Positions 1 through 12,625 are shown, counted from the first letter of the stretch. The stretch is DNA of 60,000 nt from Adiantum capillus-veneris (GCA_014529385.2 CM043945.1:148417241-148477240), one strand, 5' to 3'. Numbers and translations are program-made. Notes: generated by a model from the sequence alone, not told the origin.

Positions 1-360
1 AGCAAAGTTTGCTCATATTCAGTTCCACAAGAAGTAACAACTACTTTTTCTAGCAATCCTATGGGCCTTTCCATCTGTTCATATCCAAGGTGTAGTTTCA
101 TCCATGTAGCTCCCATTGCTGCTTTTCCCCATGTTTTTCAGACCTCTTTTGTGCGATGGAAACGCCGGCTCCACTGTCAAGGATTGCCATGGTTTTTACA
201 CCTTGGAATTTCACAGAAGAGTGGTGTTCCCATCTTCTCCCTCATAATACTCACCTACCTTGTTTAGTGGCATGGCCAAGTGTTCAGCTGAGGCATTTCA
301 AGTTCTTTGATCCATTCCTCGATCTGAGTCATTGGTTTTTCAACACCAAATTTCTCTAGG
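1..360 (-). pseudogene. Retropepsin domain of Tat/Athila-like element A (partial)
   Basis: Read on the minus strand, this matches the protease region of element E at 32130-32400 segment by segment: the Gly-Glu-Tyr-Tyr-Glu-Gly stretch, the Asp-Ser-Gly-Ala-Gly active-site loop near 165-180, and the Glu-Arg-Pro-(Ile/Leu)-Gly-Leu-Leu-Glu stretch near 50-75. In the family this aspartic protease cuts the Gag-Pol polyprotein inside the particle. The active-site triplet is intact, but the frame is broken by stops and shifts, so it is a relic. The rest of the pol region would lie to the left of the window. Assignment rests on similarity to E inside this window. Confidence 0.75.
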
Positions 361-1400
361 AATTTCCCCACAGTCGCCCACATGTTTGGTTGTATTTTGA
401 GCAACTTAGCTAACATTATTGTACAAGTGACTGGTGTCAATCAAATGTCTATCAGCCCTTTTGAATCGATGACCTTGTTGGGAGATAGTCTCTGTGATGG
501 GACTGTAACAATATTTGACTTGACCTAGTACTCTCCCGTATAGGATGGTAGTGTTCTTAGAGAATGGGGTTGACTATCCATAGACTGTACAGATCCTTTG
601 TCTCCCCAATACGATTCCACTTCTAAATTCATTTGAGATCCAGTCTCAAATTCCTCTATTGGTGGAAGAGACACTCCTCTTCCATCAGCCGTTTGGTTTA
701 CTCGCTTTGCTTCATTGGCCTCTCTAGCTTGTTTCCACAATTCGTCAAGACCACCTATTTCTTTGTAGTTGTCAGTATAGCTATGTGAAATCTCTTGAAA
801 GAGTTATCTATGGTATTCAACACTATCCTTGGATCTAATGCTAAGTCCTTGAGCTTTTGTCCATGCTCGTGAAAAAGTAGTTTTGACTGGAATCTAGCTC
901 TTTCTATTCCTAGCTTGGTGGGATTAGTGGTGTAGGCCCGGGACATAGATCACACCCTCAAGTTTTTCAACTGGTGGTTCTAGTAAATCCTGGGTTATTT
1001 GAATCATTTTTTTTTCACATTTCAAGCCTGTCCTTTTCTAGTTCTGCATGTGGATATGTCATCCATCTATGTTCTTGGGTTTAGTTGTTTTTAAGCCGTG
1101 TTTCATAGGCTTTCAAGAGGGCATCTACTTTCTCATTAAACTTATGTGCAAGAGAAGGTGTAGCTCTCTCCTCATGTTGTCTTATCTTCTCTTTAGCTTG
1201 GGTTAGCTCCTCAGCTATGGATTTTTTCTCTCGTTCCCTATGTGCTTTCATCCTAGCCTTTCTAGCTTTCCAACTATTTTGTTTGCTCTTAGTTTTTGGA
1301 CTAGGTGCATTGGGCTTTGGCTCACCTGTCTCTAACTCATGTCAATTTCCATTTTCTCTGTCTCTGGGTTCTCAGTAGCTTCCTTTTGAGCTTGCACTCT
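361..1400 (-). other. Gag-protease spacer of element A
   Basis: Low-complexity, charged minus-strand coding remnant between the gag and protease of element A. One segment (about 755-946) contains Leu-Asp-Pro-Arg-Ile-Val-Leu-Asn-Thr, which lines up with Leu-Asp-Pro-Arg-Val-Val-Ser-Asn-Thr at 6338-6568 in element B at the equivalent distance from its protease. This shows that A and B are copies of one family. No intact frame remains and no catalytic domain is visible. Confidence 0.55.
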
Positions 1401-1405
1401 CGTAA

Positions 1406-3139
1406 CTACTTGAACTGGTATGAAATTTTTACTTTTCGAGCTACTGAGTAGTTTCCTAAGACATTTGTTGTGATCTTTCTGACTCTGTTTGGATTTTTTG
1501 CACAGTTGGGGATCAAGTGAATGACACCACAGTCAAGACAATAGGCATTCACTTGGGTGATCTCTGCCTGAGGACATTGTTTGACCAAATGGTTGTCACG
1601 ATTTTTGTGACAATTTGTTTCTAGTTGAGGAGCTCATTCTTCCAATATAAATAGGATCTGACCTAGCTAAGCCTCTATTCACAATGAACTGCAATGTCCT
1701 TTTGTCCATCTCATATTTTCTTTCTTCAGGTCAAAACAAGAGGTGGAGGTTGTACCGGCCTCACCACTCCATGTGTTTCTCTCATCTTCTATCGCTTCAA
1801 AAGGCAATACCCACTTTGGTTGTTATAATACATTGTAGTTGGTACTAGCGCTTGTTTGTTAGATGCTTCCATCATCTGAGTGTATCTCATGTCTACAAGC
1901 ATTCCAGCACCTAGCAATGGAGGTTGTTGTTTGAAGACAAGCTATCGTCTTGCAACTCCTATTGGTCCCGGTGAATTTCTAATACCGTATCTAGGTGGAG
2001 TAGGTGCTACTGGAGCGGTTTGTACATACCTGTACCTAGCATTTTCCATGCTATAGTAACACTCTTGTGGTGGTTGTCCATTTTCTCTCAATTTTGCACC
2101 ACTTAATCTCCCTAAGATAAACATTTACAAGAGGATCTAACCTCTTGACCATTTTGTCGATAAACTTTTCTTGATCAATAGGTTCCGTTGGTTTCTCAAT
2201 GGAATCACTCATTTGTGAATCAGTGTGCTGAGAGGATGTGTCATCCTCTTGACTCTTATAATCATTTTCTTTATATTTCTCACAATTATCCACCAGATAA
2301 AGATCTTCTTTGACCAATTTATTTAACCTCAGGCTTCTTATCATATGCAGATCCTTTTGAAGACCCGCTTGTCTCATTCCTTGGATAAAGATCAACAATA
2401 ACCATGTTTGCATAGGAAGTTTTGCTTTCGGACAGAACTTGACATATCTCTTGAGCCGTAATCCCGTTTACATACTGATTCACCCTCTTTTTGTTTGAAT
2501 CTGTGGATTTGCGAGATCGTATTATGAGCTATGTCTTTCTGCGAGAATTCTTTAATGAATTCCTCAAACAGCTCGTTTAGAGTCTCAAAATCCCGTCTTT
2601 CCACCGAGTCAAACCATGTAGTCGTGTCATCTTCTAGAGTTAGTCCAAATCCTACAAACTATGTCGCAAAATCCAAAACTTCCTTTGCTCTAGTTACTCT
2701 TCTAAAAGCTGCTACGTGATCTCTCGAATCTTTATCTCCAACATATTTCTTGTTTACCCATTTCTAGATCTGGGATAGTCTACTCGTCGTTGTTGTCTAC
2801 AAGTCTAACCATAGACTTTCCCAATCCTTCTCTCATTATCCCTCTAGAAGGGAATCCAGGTGGCTCCCTTTTTGAAATTCTCATGTTTGGTGGAGATATC
2901 CGTGATCCTTCATTAACCAAATATCCACCTCTAGAAAGTTCATGCTATATGGTTGCATCTGGGTACACCCACGGTGGCAATGTAGCTAGGCTTGTGTCAA
3001 AATGTGGATAGATTGGCATTTCAACACTTCTAACTTGTCGTGCCATACCTCTGGTCATATCTACAAAAGGATTGGTAGATTGGCTTTCCATCCTAATGAT
3101 CTTCGCTTTCTTAACATCAAGCCCACTCAATACTCTCAA
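1406..3139 (-). pseudogene. Gag remnant of Tat/Athila-like element A
   Basis: Broken minus-strand frames read in order: an N-terminal piece (2945-3139), a gag core (2392-2604) with Thr-Ile-Ser-Gln-Ile-His-Arg-Phe-Lys, a linker (2051-2413) with Leu-Tyr-Leu-Val-Asp-Asn-Cys, and a Cys/His cluster (1500-1560, Cys-x2-Cys-x3-His-x4-Cys) one residue short of a classic CCHC knuckle. Element B has Thr-Ile-Ser-Gln-Ile-Tyr-Ala-Phe-Lys and Leu-Tyr-Leu-Leu-Asp-Asn-Cys at the matching places. The role in the family is assembly of the virus-like particle. Several stops and frameshifts make it non-functional. Confidence 0.65.
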
Positions 3140-3985
3140 GATAGTCCTTAATAAGCACCTTTGGTCCCTTTTTCAAGCCCCTAATAGTCAAGTCTGGGTG
3201 GTCTTCTGACCTCTGGATACTGGTTTTGGGTACCCTAAGAGTTTGGATTTAGGAAACTTGGCGTGTCCTATTGCCCACAAGATTTTCTCCTAGGTATACC
3301 TGACCCAATCTGGAGTTGTCTATCAAAAGTTAGAGCAGTTTTGGTGAACTGCACTGAAAACAACACTCAAAACAGTTTCAGGATCAAGGATTTTTGCTTA
3401 TATCTTGACCAAATGTGACCCAAATTTGTTGAGATTTGGTCACTATGCTTACTTTACAGTGCTTAACACTTCTGGAAGCTCAATGTGAGTTTTCACCTCC
3501 AAATTAGGGCTAGAGACATCGTACATGTATGATGTCTATTGGGGCCGAATCAAGTGATTTTTACTCCAGAGGATCTTTATCACTTGGGCAACTCTCAGCA
3601 ACTTTTTGAATTCAATTTGGACATTTTTTTGGCAAGTTATGATCACTATGGGCATGAATCTGTCTAGATATGTCTTTTGGCCCTTACAAGCTCAAATGAG
3701 CTCCAAATGCACTGAAATTTTAGTTGGGGACTTCATTTATGCTCTAGGACACTAAGGTGTACTCAAATGCGTAGTTTGATCAAAATTTGGCCCATAAGAC
3801 ATTATACACATATTATGTCTTTTTGCTCAAATTTCACTTATATTTCTACCGAAGGTACTCCTTGATGCATACAATAAGAATATGTGATTACAATCAATTT
3901 TGGATGTAAAATTGCTCAAAATCACCACTTTTTCACCTTTTTTTCCTTGTATTTGCAAAATTCACAACCTTTTCATGTCATCACC
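3140..3985 (-). repeat. Untranslated leader region of element A with two spaced palindromes
   Basis: AT-rich DNA with no usable frame, lying upstream of the element A gag. It holds two palindromes, 3514-3537 and 3797-3820, each starting AGACAT and ending ATGTCT, 283 bp apart. Each is followed within about 30 bp by T-rich DNA. This is the layout seen in the leader of element E, with a different palindrome sequence. The left end of element B pol abuts near 3985. Whether this is leader or LTR cannot be settled here. Confidence 0.5.
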
Positions 3986-3989
3986 CTTG

Positions 3990-4750
3990 TACCTTTCAAG
4001 ATCCACAAAAATGCCATTCTTGGACACAATGTGCCCTAAAACATTTCCTTTTTTCTCCGTGTTTAAGCAAATGCAATAGGTCCTACATTTCTCAAAGACC
4101 TTCTTCAGATGCTTGATATGCTTGTTTTTAGGAGAGAATGCATGGATAAGTTTTCCATGTAGATTTCTAAGAATTATCTTAGATACTCGTTAAATACATG
4201 ACTCATCAGCCTTTTGAATGTAGTAGGTGCATTGGTGAAGGCCGAGGTCAATGCAAATGGAATCACTCTATAAGCAAATATGCCCCATTCTTTGCAAAGG
4301 CCATCTTATGCTGATCATCTTGCTTTATGGCAAGCTGGTTGTAGCTTGAAAAGCCATCAAGAAAGCTATAAGATTCCTTTCCCGCAACTCTCTCCATCAC
4401 ATGATCAGTAATTAGTAGAGGATAGTTATCTCTGATGATGGTAGTGTTTACTTGTTGAGATTTACACAAGCTCATAATTTGCCATTATTTTTGGGCACTA
4501 CCACAATCGGTGACATTCGATCATTGTGTTCAATCTCATAGATAAACTTCGCTTCCTTAAGCTTGTCTATCTCTTCTTTGATCTTTTTTATAAATGCTAC
4601 ATTGTAAGTATAGGGACATTGTCTGTAATGTTTTGCATCATTCTTGAGGGGTATTGTGTTGAAAAATACTAAGATCCACTCCCTTAAGGTCCTTGTATAT
4701 CCTGCAAGCACATCTCTATACTCTTCGAGAGTAGCTATTAACAACTTCTC
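3990..4750 (-). pseudogene. Reverse transcriptase remnant of Tat/Athila-like element B
   Basis: Minus-strand frames 4472-4744 and 4263-4475 contain Tyr-Thr-Tyr-Asn, Ile-Lys-Glu-Glu-Ile, Tyr-Glu-Ile-Glu-His, Ser-Pro-Ile-Val-Val-Val-Pro-Lys and Glu-Arg-Val-Ala-Gly-Lys-Glu, the fingers and palm of a Ty3/gypsy RT. They closely match element E at 30411-30812. Downstream (about 4140-4260) the catalytic box that should read Tyr-Met-Asp-Asp reads Tyr-Met-Glu-Asn, with the two codons at 4150-4155, so both metal-binding aspartates are lost. Similarity to E continues to about 3990 and then stops. No RNase H or integrase follows. Confidence 0.75.
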
Positions 4751-5899
4751 TTCCTCCTCAGTCTAATTTGTGGTAATATATGCCAGCTTTGATTCTTCTC
4801 CCAATTCAGCTACGTAATGCATTTGTCATTTTCAAGTCCATCATAGGAAGTTCCTGGTTCTTTAAATTCCCTCATTGGTTGTTGAACTATGATCTTTCAA
4901 TCTTGTGTCGTGTACTTTTTGTAGTGAGAGAGTGCATCAAATTTATCGACGTTAGATCGCGCTTCAGTCTCCAATTTGGTCTTCCAAACCTTCTCTCGAG
5001 TTTGCTTTACCTTTTGGTATTCACATTTGCGCTCAATTTTGGTCATTTTTTATGATGTTTTGGCTGTATCTTTGGATTTCCCTTTGTTTTTCTTCTTTGG
5101 ATTAGTCTTTGTCGAAGTTGGTTTCACTTGACTTTGTGTGGTGTTATCCTTGACATAGCCATTTTCTCCCATGGACATCAAATGTTGCATTCTCTAAAAA
5201 AGAGGCATAGTTATTCCTTGCATGTCTTTTTGTTTCCTCACTCGTTTTGCTCGATAAATCTTTTGTCTTCTAGACTTATGGTTGGGGAAATCATAGAAGA
5301 GCACCTCAACCTTGTTTTGTTTTGCTTCATCCATCAGCGCTTAGGGGGGGTCACCACATATTTGTCTCTATCACGTGAGTGCAGTAGAAGGGGTTATTAA
5401 ATTTTATTTTTTCTTACATTTTCACATACAAAAGGGGATTGTAAAACAGAATTGGGGAAAAACTTTACAAATTGAATAGGAAAAGGTGTATTTTCTTTGT
5501 CAAAAATTCACAGATAAGGAGTTTTAAAATTAGTCCTTGTATGCACGCGATATACACAATTTATACATAGTGACTTCCCCGAGCATCAGAGCTACTTGAC
5601 GTTGCATCCTCATCTTCAATCTCTGATTCATTGTCTCACAAATCTTGGAGCTCTTCATCACTCATCGCTCACATTTTGAATAGAAACGTTGTCAATTATG
5701 CGCTTGCACTCTACCATTTTTTGCATCCTTGGGGCCTCAATTTCCAACCCTGATTCCAAGATAACATTAACCATCTGGGAGGGTATACAATTTTGTTTGG
5801 GTTGTCCCGCTCACACACACATCTAGAGTAGGCAATATTTGGTCCCATCAAAAAGGCTCAAATGAATCTTGTTGAAACGATTCTCAAAAGTAGTCCTTG
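4751..5899 (-). other. Linker between protease and RT of element B
   Basis: Degraded minus-strand coding DNA with Lys-rich stretches (5060-5120), comparable in position and composition to the protease-RT linker of element E at 30831-31842. It is a lineage-specific linker without a recognised domain. I see no independent gene here; plus-strand frames over it appear to be chance readings. Confidence 0.5.
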
Positions 5900-6330
5900 T
5901 CCTCGACTGGTCTCTCTAAAATGCAATTTTCTTTAAGCAAGCTTCCACATTTGAATGCTCCACACATCCAAATATACACTTTGTTGTGCAACCAATCAGG
6001 TTCTTTCTTTTCATGGACCGTATTTGAGTCAAATTTCTCTACAAGAGTTCAACTATCATCTCTATAACTATGGTCCTCATGCCACAAGTAGAGGTGTTCA
6101 TAGCCCCAATCTTGCACCATTTTAAGTTGACACATAAATACCCTAGAATGACATAAGAATTGTTGCTCTTTCCAAATTCCATTGTGGCAAAGGTATCCTC
6201 ATATTCAATTTTTGCATGAGGATACTATAGTTCTAGCATACCCAAAGGTCTTTCTACAAACCCATCTGCAAGGTGCAATTTCATTCATGTTTTACTAAGA
6301 TTGGTCTTCCCTAATTTTTCCATATTCATT
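5900..6330 (-). pseudogene. Retropepsin remnant of element B
   Basis: On the minus strand around 6240-6300, Leu-His-Leu-Ala-Asp-Gly-Phe-Val-Glu-Arg-Pro-Leu-Gly-Met-Leu-Glu aligns with the element E protease (Leu-Gln-Leu-Ala-Asp-Gly and Glu-Arg-Pro-Leu-Gly-Leu-Leu-Glu). The later Ile-Leu-Gly motif, in the flap and C-terminal region of retropepsins, is also present near 6150. The Asp-Ser-Gly loop that should lie to the right is not recognisable, and stops interrupt the frame. It is a non-functional aspartic protease relic. Confidence 0.6.
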
Positions 6331-8055
6331 TTTGTATCTATGGCCACTCCATCCCTACTAACAACATCATTCCTTGTGACTTGGCATCATCACTAGTGTT
6401 TGACACTACCCTTGGATCCAATGGTGTTTTGATTTCAAGTCTCATTTGATCAAGCATGTCATTTCCCTTGTGCTCATTTTCCCTCTCCTTTTGGTGTATC
6501 ATCACTTCCTGAATAGGGATGTTTTGTTTTTTAGGTTGGCTTGAGAAATCTCTATGAGCCATTTGCACATTTTCAATCTCCGTGTTTTGAATTTAGGTAG
6601 GTATATCAACCATCTTTGCTCTAAAGCTTGGTTGGTCTTCAATCTAGCCTCTTATGCTTGCACATGATGACATTTTGGAAGACACCACTCCTTCCATCCT
6701 TTCCTTATTTTATTTTTCACATTTAAGTTGCTCCCTAGTTTGTTGTAACTCCATCTCCAAGATAGTATTTTATTTTAGCCTTTTAGCTTTCATTTTGTCT
6801 GTTTTTTATTTCCAAGATTTTCTTTGAGTCCTTACTATTAGGCTCTCAAATTCAGTTTGATCTGGCAATTTTTGCTCATCCTCGATCGGCATGTTTCTTG
6901 CAGCTTCCTAAGCCTGAGCTCTAGTTACCACATTAATAGGAATTGTTGGCTCTACTTCAGATCCACACAAACAAGGCAAAACTCCAATGACAATCATTAT
7001 CGGCAGTTTGGAAGTAAATGGTCAATAGAACAACATCACAAAATCCAAAAACATTTTTGCACTCACTCTTGTGGGGAAAATTTCTTGCCTAGTGATTACC
7101 TCCACATTCATATCAAGGACCTTACGATTGAGCAGGTTGTACCCCCATTGACTGTCCTGTCCTAGGAGGATATCCTCTAGGCTTGTAGTTATGATTTCCT
7201 ATGAACATAAGCGTATGCTCATCCATTGTGAAATGATTCTTTGTTGGGTGAGCAATGTATGAAGGTTCTAATGCCTCGTTGGATCTTACCCAAGAAGGAT
7301 AACTCTCATCATCATATCAAATTACTTCATGCTCTTGTCCATAGGTCTCAAATGGCTCTTCATAACACAAATTTGGTGCCCTGTATTCTTGAGGTAAAGG
7401 AGGTTGTTGGCCCAACACCGGTCCCCCGGTGCTGCGTTAGTTGGGCCTATTTGGTATCTCTATGGTGGTGGAGAAAGTTGCACCCCTGGAGGTCCATATG
7501 TACTTTCCCTCACGTAGTTCTTGTTTTAAAAACACTCATTTGTCTCATGATTGGTATATTTTTTTTGGATCAAACACCATTTCAAGGCTCACGGTACATT
7601 TTTTTCTAGTGGCGGTTATTGTCGTAGATTTGGATTTCTTCAATAGGTTTGGTTCATTCTTCTGATAACTTCCTTGACTATTTGATCAACATTTGGTGCA
7701 TTTGAAGATAGAACACTCTGCTTAGTTGTGGATTTACTTGTGGTTGAAGAGGCACTACGGGTGGTCGTATGGTCTGTATCTTTAGAAACCTCTCTATAAA
7801 CCTTGCAATTGTCAAGTAGATACAACACAACCTGTTCAAATGTGGTGCACGCTTTTAGATGTAGGTCCATTTTGAGATTTTTGTTTCTTAAGACCTCTAT
7901 GAAGAGAACGGATAGTATCTCATCTTGCGATAACTATCTAGAAGGAAGTCTCTCTATGTATTGCTTGAAGCAAAGTGAAGCTTTTTTCACCTTTTTGTTC
8001 TCTTTCAATTTAAAGGCATAGATTTGGGAAATTGTGCTATGCTTGATTCCCCTCC
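6331..8055 (-). pseudogene. Gag remnant of element B
   Basis: Minus-strand pieces include the gag core at 7934-8050 (Thr-Ile-Ser-Gln-Ile-Tyr-Ala-Phe-Lys, then a Lys-rich stretch), the downstream linker at 7640-7870 (Leu-Tyr-Leu-Leu-Asp-Asn-Cys, then Ser/Thr-rich), and the spacer piece at 6338-6568. The 5' part of gag is missing: homology ends at about 8050, next to repeat S. The missing type of 5' sequence is present on the opposite strand at 20287-20640. In the family Gag forms the particle. This copy is inactive. Confidence 0.65.
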
Positions 8056-8061
8056 CCTGCC

Positions 8062-8195
8062 CCCAATCGTACCTAGCTAGGTATGTGGTGCCTCTCGAGC
8101 AGAAGCTCATGATGTTCTGGATTGCATGAAAAGCATTTAAAAAGACTCCGTTTCCCAGCATGAGAATATTTCGAAGTCTTCTTGTGTCCACTTCC
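8062..8195 (+). repeat. Repeat S, left copy
   Basis: The first 33 bases (8062-8094) match 20642-20674 with one difference, in the same orientation, and weaker similarity continues for about 100 bp. It contains the perfect 14-bp palindrome TACCTAGCTAGGTA at 8070-8083. Both copies sit at the edge of a gag fragment of the same element family, but the gag fragments are in opposite orientation. I do not recognise S as a known repeat class. Confidence 0.6.
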
Positions 8196-9114
<919 letters not shown>

Positions 9115-9234
9115 TGCGACGTTCATTTCAGCCATTTTTGAGCATCGAGAGTCACTTATGAACTCCACTCACACCACGTGACATGTTCATTTGGTCCCAT
9201 AGGTCATATTTGACCTCCCAGGACGATAATAGAA

Positions 9235-9437
<203 letters not shown>

Positions 9438-9495
9438 AGGAATCCAGTAGACTACACATATAAAACAATCTTTAAAATGGTGACGACATTAAAGC

Positions 9496-9557
9496 CCCTG
9501 GTTTGGTGCTGTAACCAGTCCGCGCCGGCGCGGAATGGTTGCAGCACCAAACCAGGG
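9496..9557. repeat. 62-nt near-perfect palindrome
   Basis: Arms 9496-9517 and 9536-9557 (22 bp each) are complementary except one position. The centre 9519-9534 (TCCGCGCCGGCGCGGA) is itself a perfect 16-bp palindrome. It could extrude as a cruciform or fold as a long RNA hairpin. It may be a collapsed foldback or miniature transposon, because the outer arm resembles the general style of plant transposon ends, but no clear target duplication is visible. Confidence 0.8.
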
Positions 9558-10393
9558 AGGGGGACGGTCATGCGCTTATGGTTGTTTCTTTTTAAAGAAA
9601 TGTAAATTAGACTACAGAGCTATTATAGCAAGCAGTACCACAGGCAAAAAAGTGGCACTAGTGATGGTTTGCGGCAAAAGATCAGTCAACTACGTGCCCT
9701 TAGGCAAACGATTGTGAGGCGGCATAATGTTGAGGTGTTGAGGACGGATGACAATACAACCCCCACTATAATGTGATGACGAGCAAAGCGAGGCCTTTTT
9801 ATTTCCATGATTGTAGGGATTGGGGCATTAAATTGTAGACACGGACATTGGTGTGTAGCAGGAATAGATCTGCTCTTGTGATGGTTTCTCTTGTTTACAT
9901 GCTGCTGCAAAGGCGACAAGCTCTAGAAGCTTTAAATTTCCATTATGTGATTTAGGACTAAAAGATTCTTTAATCTTGGCCTAGATATCCTAGGACCTTG
10001 GGAGTTTTCAGCAGTGAGAGCACTCACAACATAGGAGCTTTTAATAATTTGTTGCTTCATGACTTTACCTCTCCATCTAGCAGACAAATGCACTTGAGAC
10101 TTGGGCCTTTCTTGTGTAGAAGAACTTGCATTTGACTTCGGGTCCGATCGCTTCTATTTAATGACCGTGAAAGGCTAGCTAGGCAAGAAATTGTCCTCAC
10201 AGAAAGTGGTTCACAAAGCAAAATGAGCAGATCAAGCTTCCTTTTGGAGGTCCCTACAAGGAACCTCTTCAAACTTTGTTTTATCCTTGAATTTGCGATA
10301 AGGAGGCCTTAGAGAATTAAAAGGCATCTTAGAAGCCAACGACGCTCAAGATGCCATGGAAAATTTCCTCAATACGTATGTGATGAGTCTATC

Positions 10394-10480
10394 ACACTTC
10401 TATGTTGCTTACATAAAGACTATCATGCCTTAGACACACTTCTATGTTGCTTACATAAAGACTATCATGCCTTAGACACA
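10394..10480. repeat. 42-bp tandem duplication
   Basis: Two identical 42-bp units (10394-10435 and 10436-10477) plus a few bases of a third. Perfect identity points to a recent local duplication. No coding meaning is apparent. Confidence 0.9.
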
Positions 10481-10716
10481 TTCTAACAAGATGCTCAAAG
10501 AGTTTCATGATGTTTTTATGTCCTGTGGAAAAGTTATGCTTAAAACACTGGAATCTAGGCATGAACCACTTTAAGGGCACCGGCCACTTTTGTGGCCCAT
10601 TACAATACTAGTGTTAAAAACATGGATTAACTATTAGTCAAGTCTGGTAAAAAGTAGTAGACAACTCATACCTCAATCCTCAGGTTGAGATGGTCATGAG
10701 GTAGTTGGGTATGCTT

Positions 10717-10780
10717 GAGCTCATCATACATTGGGCACATCATGCATTGAGCTCATCATGCATTGGGCACATCACTTCAT
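10717..10780. repeat. 32-bp tandem duplication
   Basis: Two nearly identical units starting GAGCTCATCAT at 10717 and 10749, differing at one base. Simple local tandem duplication. Confidence 0.8.
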
Positions 10781-11179
10781 CATTGCCACAGCATTCATCA
10801 TAGATGTAGTTGCAGTGGCTGCATCCATGTCTTCTTGATAAGGGGAAAGGGAGGGAAACTCAAGGATGTTGCATTGCCAAGTTGAGAGGAGAGAGAGTGA
10901 GAGTGCGCTTGTTTTCGCTTGCTTTAGGAACTTGTTTTTTCTTGCTTACCAAATTGGAGTTGTTTCAAGCTTTAAGAGGCTCTTGCATAGCATTGTAGGG
11001 TTACGAGGTTGTGTTTTGAGGTTGTTACAAAATCTAGGTATGCCACATGAAAATGAATTATATGCGTTCCAAGTATGAAGAGATTGTGTGTGTGTCGAGT
11101 ATTCAATTTTTATAATGGTTCTAAAATATCTTTTTTTATCGATCAAGTGTCAGGTTTGTGGTAGTGAAAGTAATGTGCA

Positions 11180-11274
11180 TGGCATACTTTTTTTCTTCAC
11201 CATTGTTGCTTTTGTATCAATTTGCTCGGATTTATCTTCGCTCAAATTTTTTTGCTCGGTGATTAGAAACCCCC
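11180..11274 (-). mobile_element. Probable terminal inverted repeat of a Mutator-like transposon (left end, inverted)
   Basis: Read leftward from 11274 on the minus strand the sequence begins GGGGGTTTCTAATCACCGAG and then has AT-rich DNA with repeated GAGC words. Read leftward from 21272, the other end begins GAGTTTTACCGAACACCAAG with similar GAGC-spaced words for about 70 bases. Both ends abut the 9-bp string AAACCTTGT (as ACAAGGTTT here, 11275-11283), which occurs once in uninterrupted copies of element G1 (46638-46646). A 9-bp duplication with long degenerate inverted ends is typical of Mutator-like elements. No transposase is seen. Confidence 0.55.
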
Positions 11275-12625
11275 ACAAGGTTTAGGTTATCCTTTAGTTG
11301 TATGCCTTGCATCCATCTAGCATGTTCAAAAGGATAGTTCTTAAACTTAATAAGCTATCTTTGGATAATCTTACCACCTCTCAATACCTTGTATTCATCT
11401 CAAAGAATGGACTCAGGCTGTAACACCTCTTCTTGGTCCTCGATCTCCGATGGATCTTCAATAGCTCGTTCTTGAGGTGGCTCTCCTTTGTAAGGCTTTA
11501 GTAGGCTCACATGGAAAGCATTGTGTATGAGCCAATGATTGGGAAACTTGAGTTGATAGGCCATCTCATTGATTGCTCTAAGAATCTGGAAGGGACCATA
11601 GTACCTTTTTGCTGACTTAGCATAGTACTTTTGGTGTCCCAGGATTCTTGCCCATCGTGTGCCTCAATCAAGCCTTGGGAAATTTAAGCAAGACCCAATC
11701 ATTTTCTTTAAAGGCTTGGCTCTTCTATGCTTATCAGCAGCAACCTTTTTCCTTTGTTGTGAGATAGAGATAGCATCTTTAATCTTTTGGAAAGATTCTT
11801 GTAGGTCTCCACTATAGTCATCTGCAGCAAAGATCTTCCCATGTACCTTAAGTAGCGGGGACTTTTGGATCTTCCCTCAATTACCTCAAAAGGTTCTTTT
11901 TCCCATGGAGGTATGTACAATATTATTGTAGGCATACTCCACTAAGGATAAGTACTTCTCCCATTGGGACCTTTGATTTACTTCCATTACAAAGGCTTTT
12001 AGTAGATTAAGAATTATTAGGTTAGCTATTTCAATTTGGCCATCCATTTGCGGGTGATAGGCCGAAGAGAAGTTTAGCCTTGTCCCTGAATTCTCAAAGA
12101 GACCCTTCCAGAAATTACTCATCATTCTAGGATCTCTATCCAAAACTTTGGACATTGGCAAGCCATGGTACTTGAAGATTTGTGATATGAAGAGGGTTTC
12201 CATTTGATGGGCTTTGATAGTCTTTTTGACAGGTATAGAATGAGCTTGTTTGCTAAACCTGTCTACTTTCGTCCATATTCCCATATTGCCATGGATAGAC
12301 TTAGGAAATCCAAAGATAAAATCCATGGATATGCCCTCCCATGGTGAATTAGGGATTGGCAAAGGTTGAAGCAATCCAGGTTGCTTCCCTCTATCAAACT
12401 TCGTCTTTTGGCATACCACACATTTAGAAACATACTCTTGTATGTTTTCTTTCATGGTAGGCCAATACAAATATATATCTATCCCTTTTAGGGTAGAATG
12501 AATCCCTCTATGCCCCACATAAGGAGGAGCATGAGATTCATACATTACTTTCTCACGTAGTGAGTTAGTAACGCATAGTCTATTGCCATAGAGAAGATTA
12601 CCATCTTGTAAGGTAAATGGTTGCT
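11275..12625 (-). pseudogene. G1-C integrase remnant
   Basis: The minus-strand frame 11886-12545 carries the zinc-binding region (His-Arg-Gly, then Cys-Val-Val-Cys-Gln-Lys-Thr-Lys-Phe-Asp) and the catalytic core with Ser-Met-Asp-Phe-Ile-Phe-Gly, Asp-Arg-Asp-Pro-Arg-Met and a Gln-Met-Asp-Gly-Gln-Ile-Glu segment, matching the DDE residues of retroviral-type integrases. The C-terminal part (11280-11885) is out of frame and ends in the chromodomain-like tail, where homology stops at the 9-bp site 11275-11283. The integrase would insert the cDNA; chromodomains of chromoviruses are linked to chromatin targeting. Frameshifts near 11890 and a truncated end make it non-functional. Confidence 0.85.

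Larger units (their letters stand above)
9558..11179. other. Non-coding stretch without recognised genes
   Basis: Apart from two short tandem duplications (10394-10480 and 10717-10780) I see no gene. Short frames at 10057-10272 (minus) and 10810-11078 (plus) lack motifs and relatives in the window. If the transposon end at 11274 is real, this DNA lies inside that transposon. Confidence 0.4.

Noticed and set aside
10810-11078. Possible small host gene with a hydrophobic segment
   Set aside because: No homology, no splice sites or signals I could support, and two frames overlap equally well.
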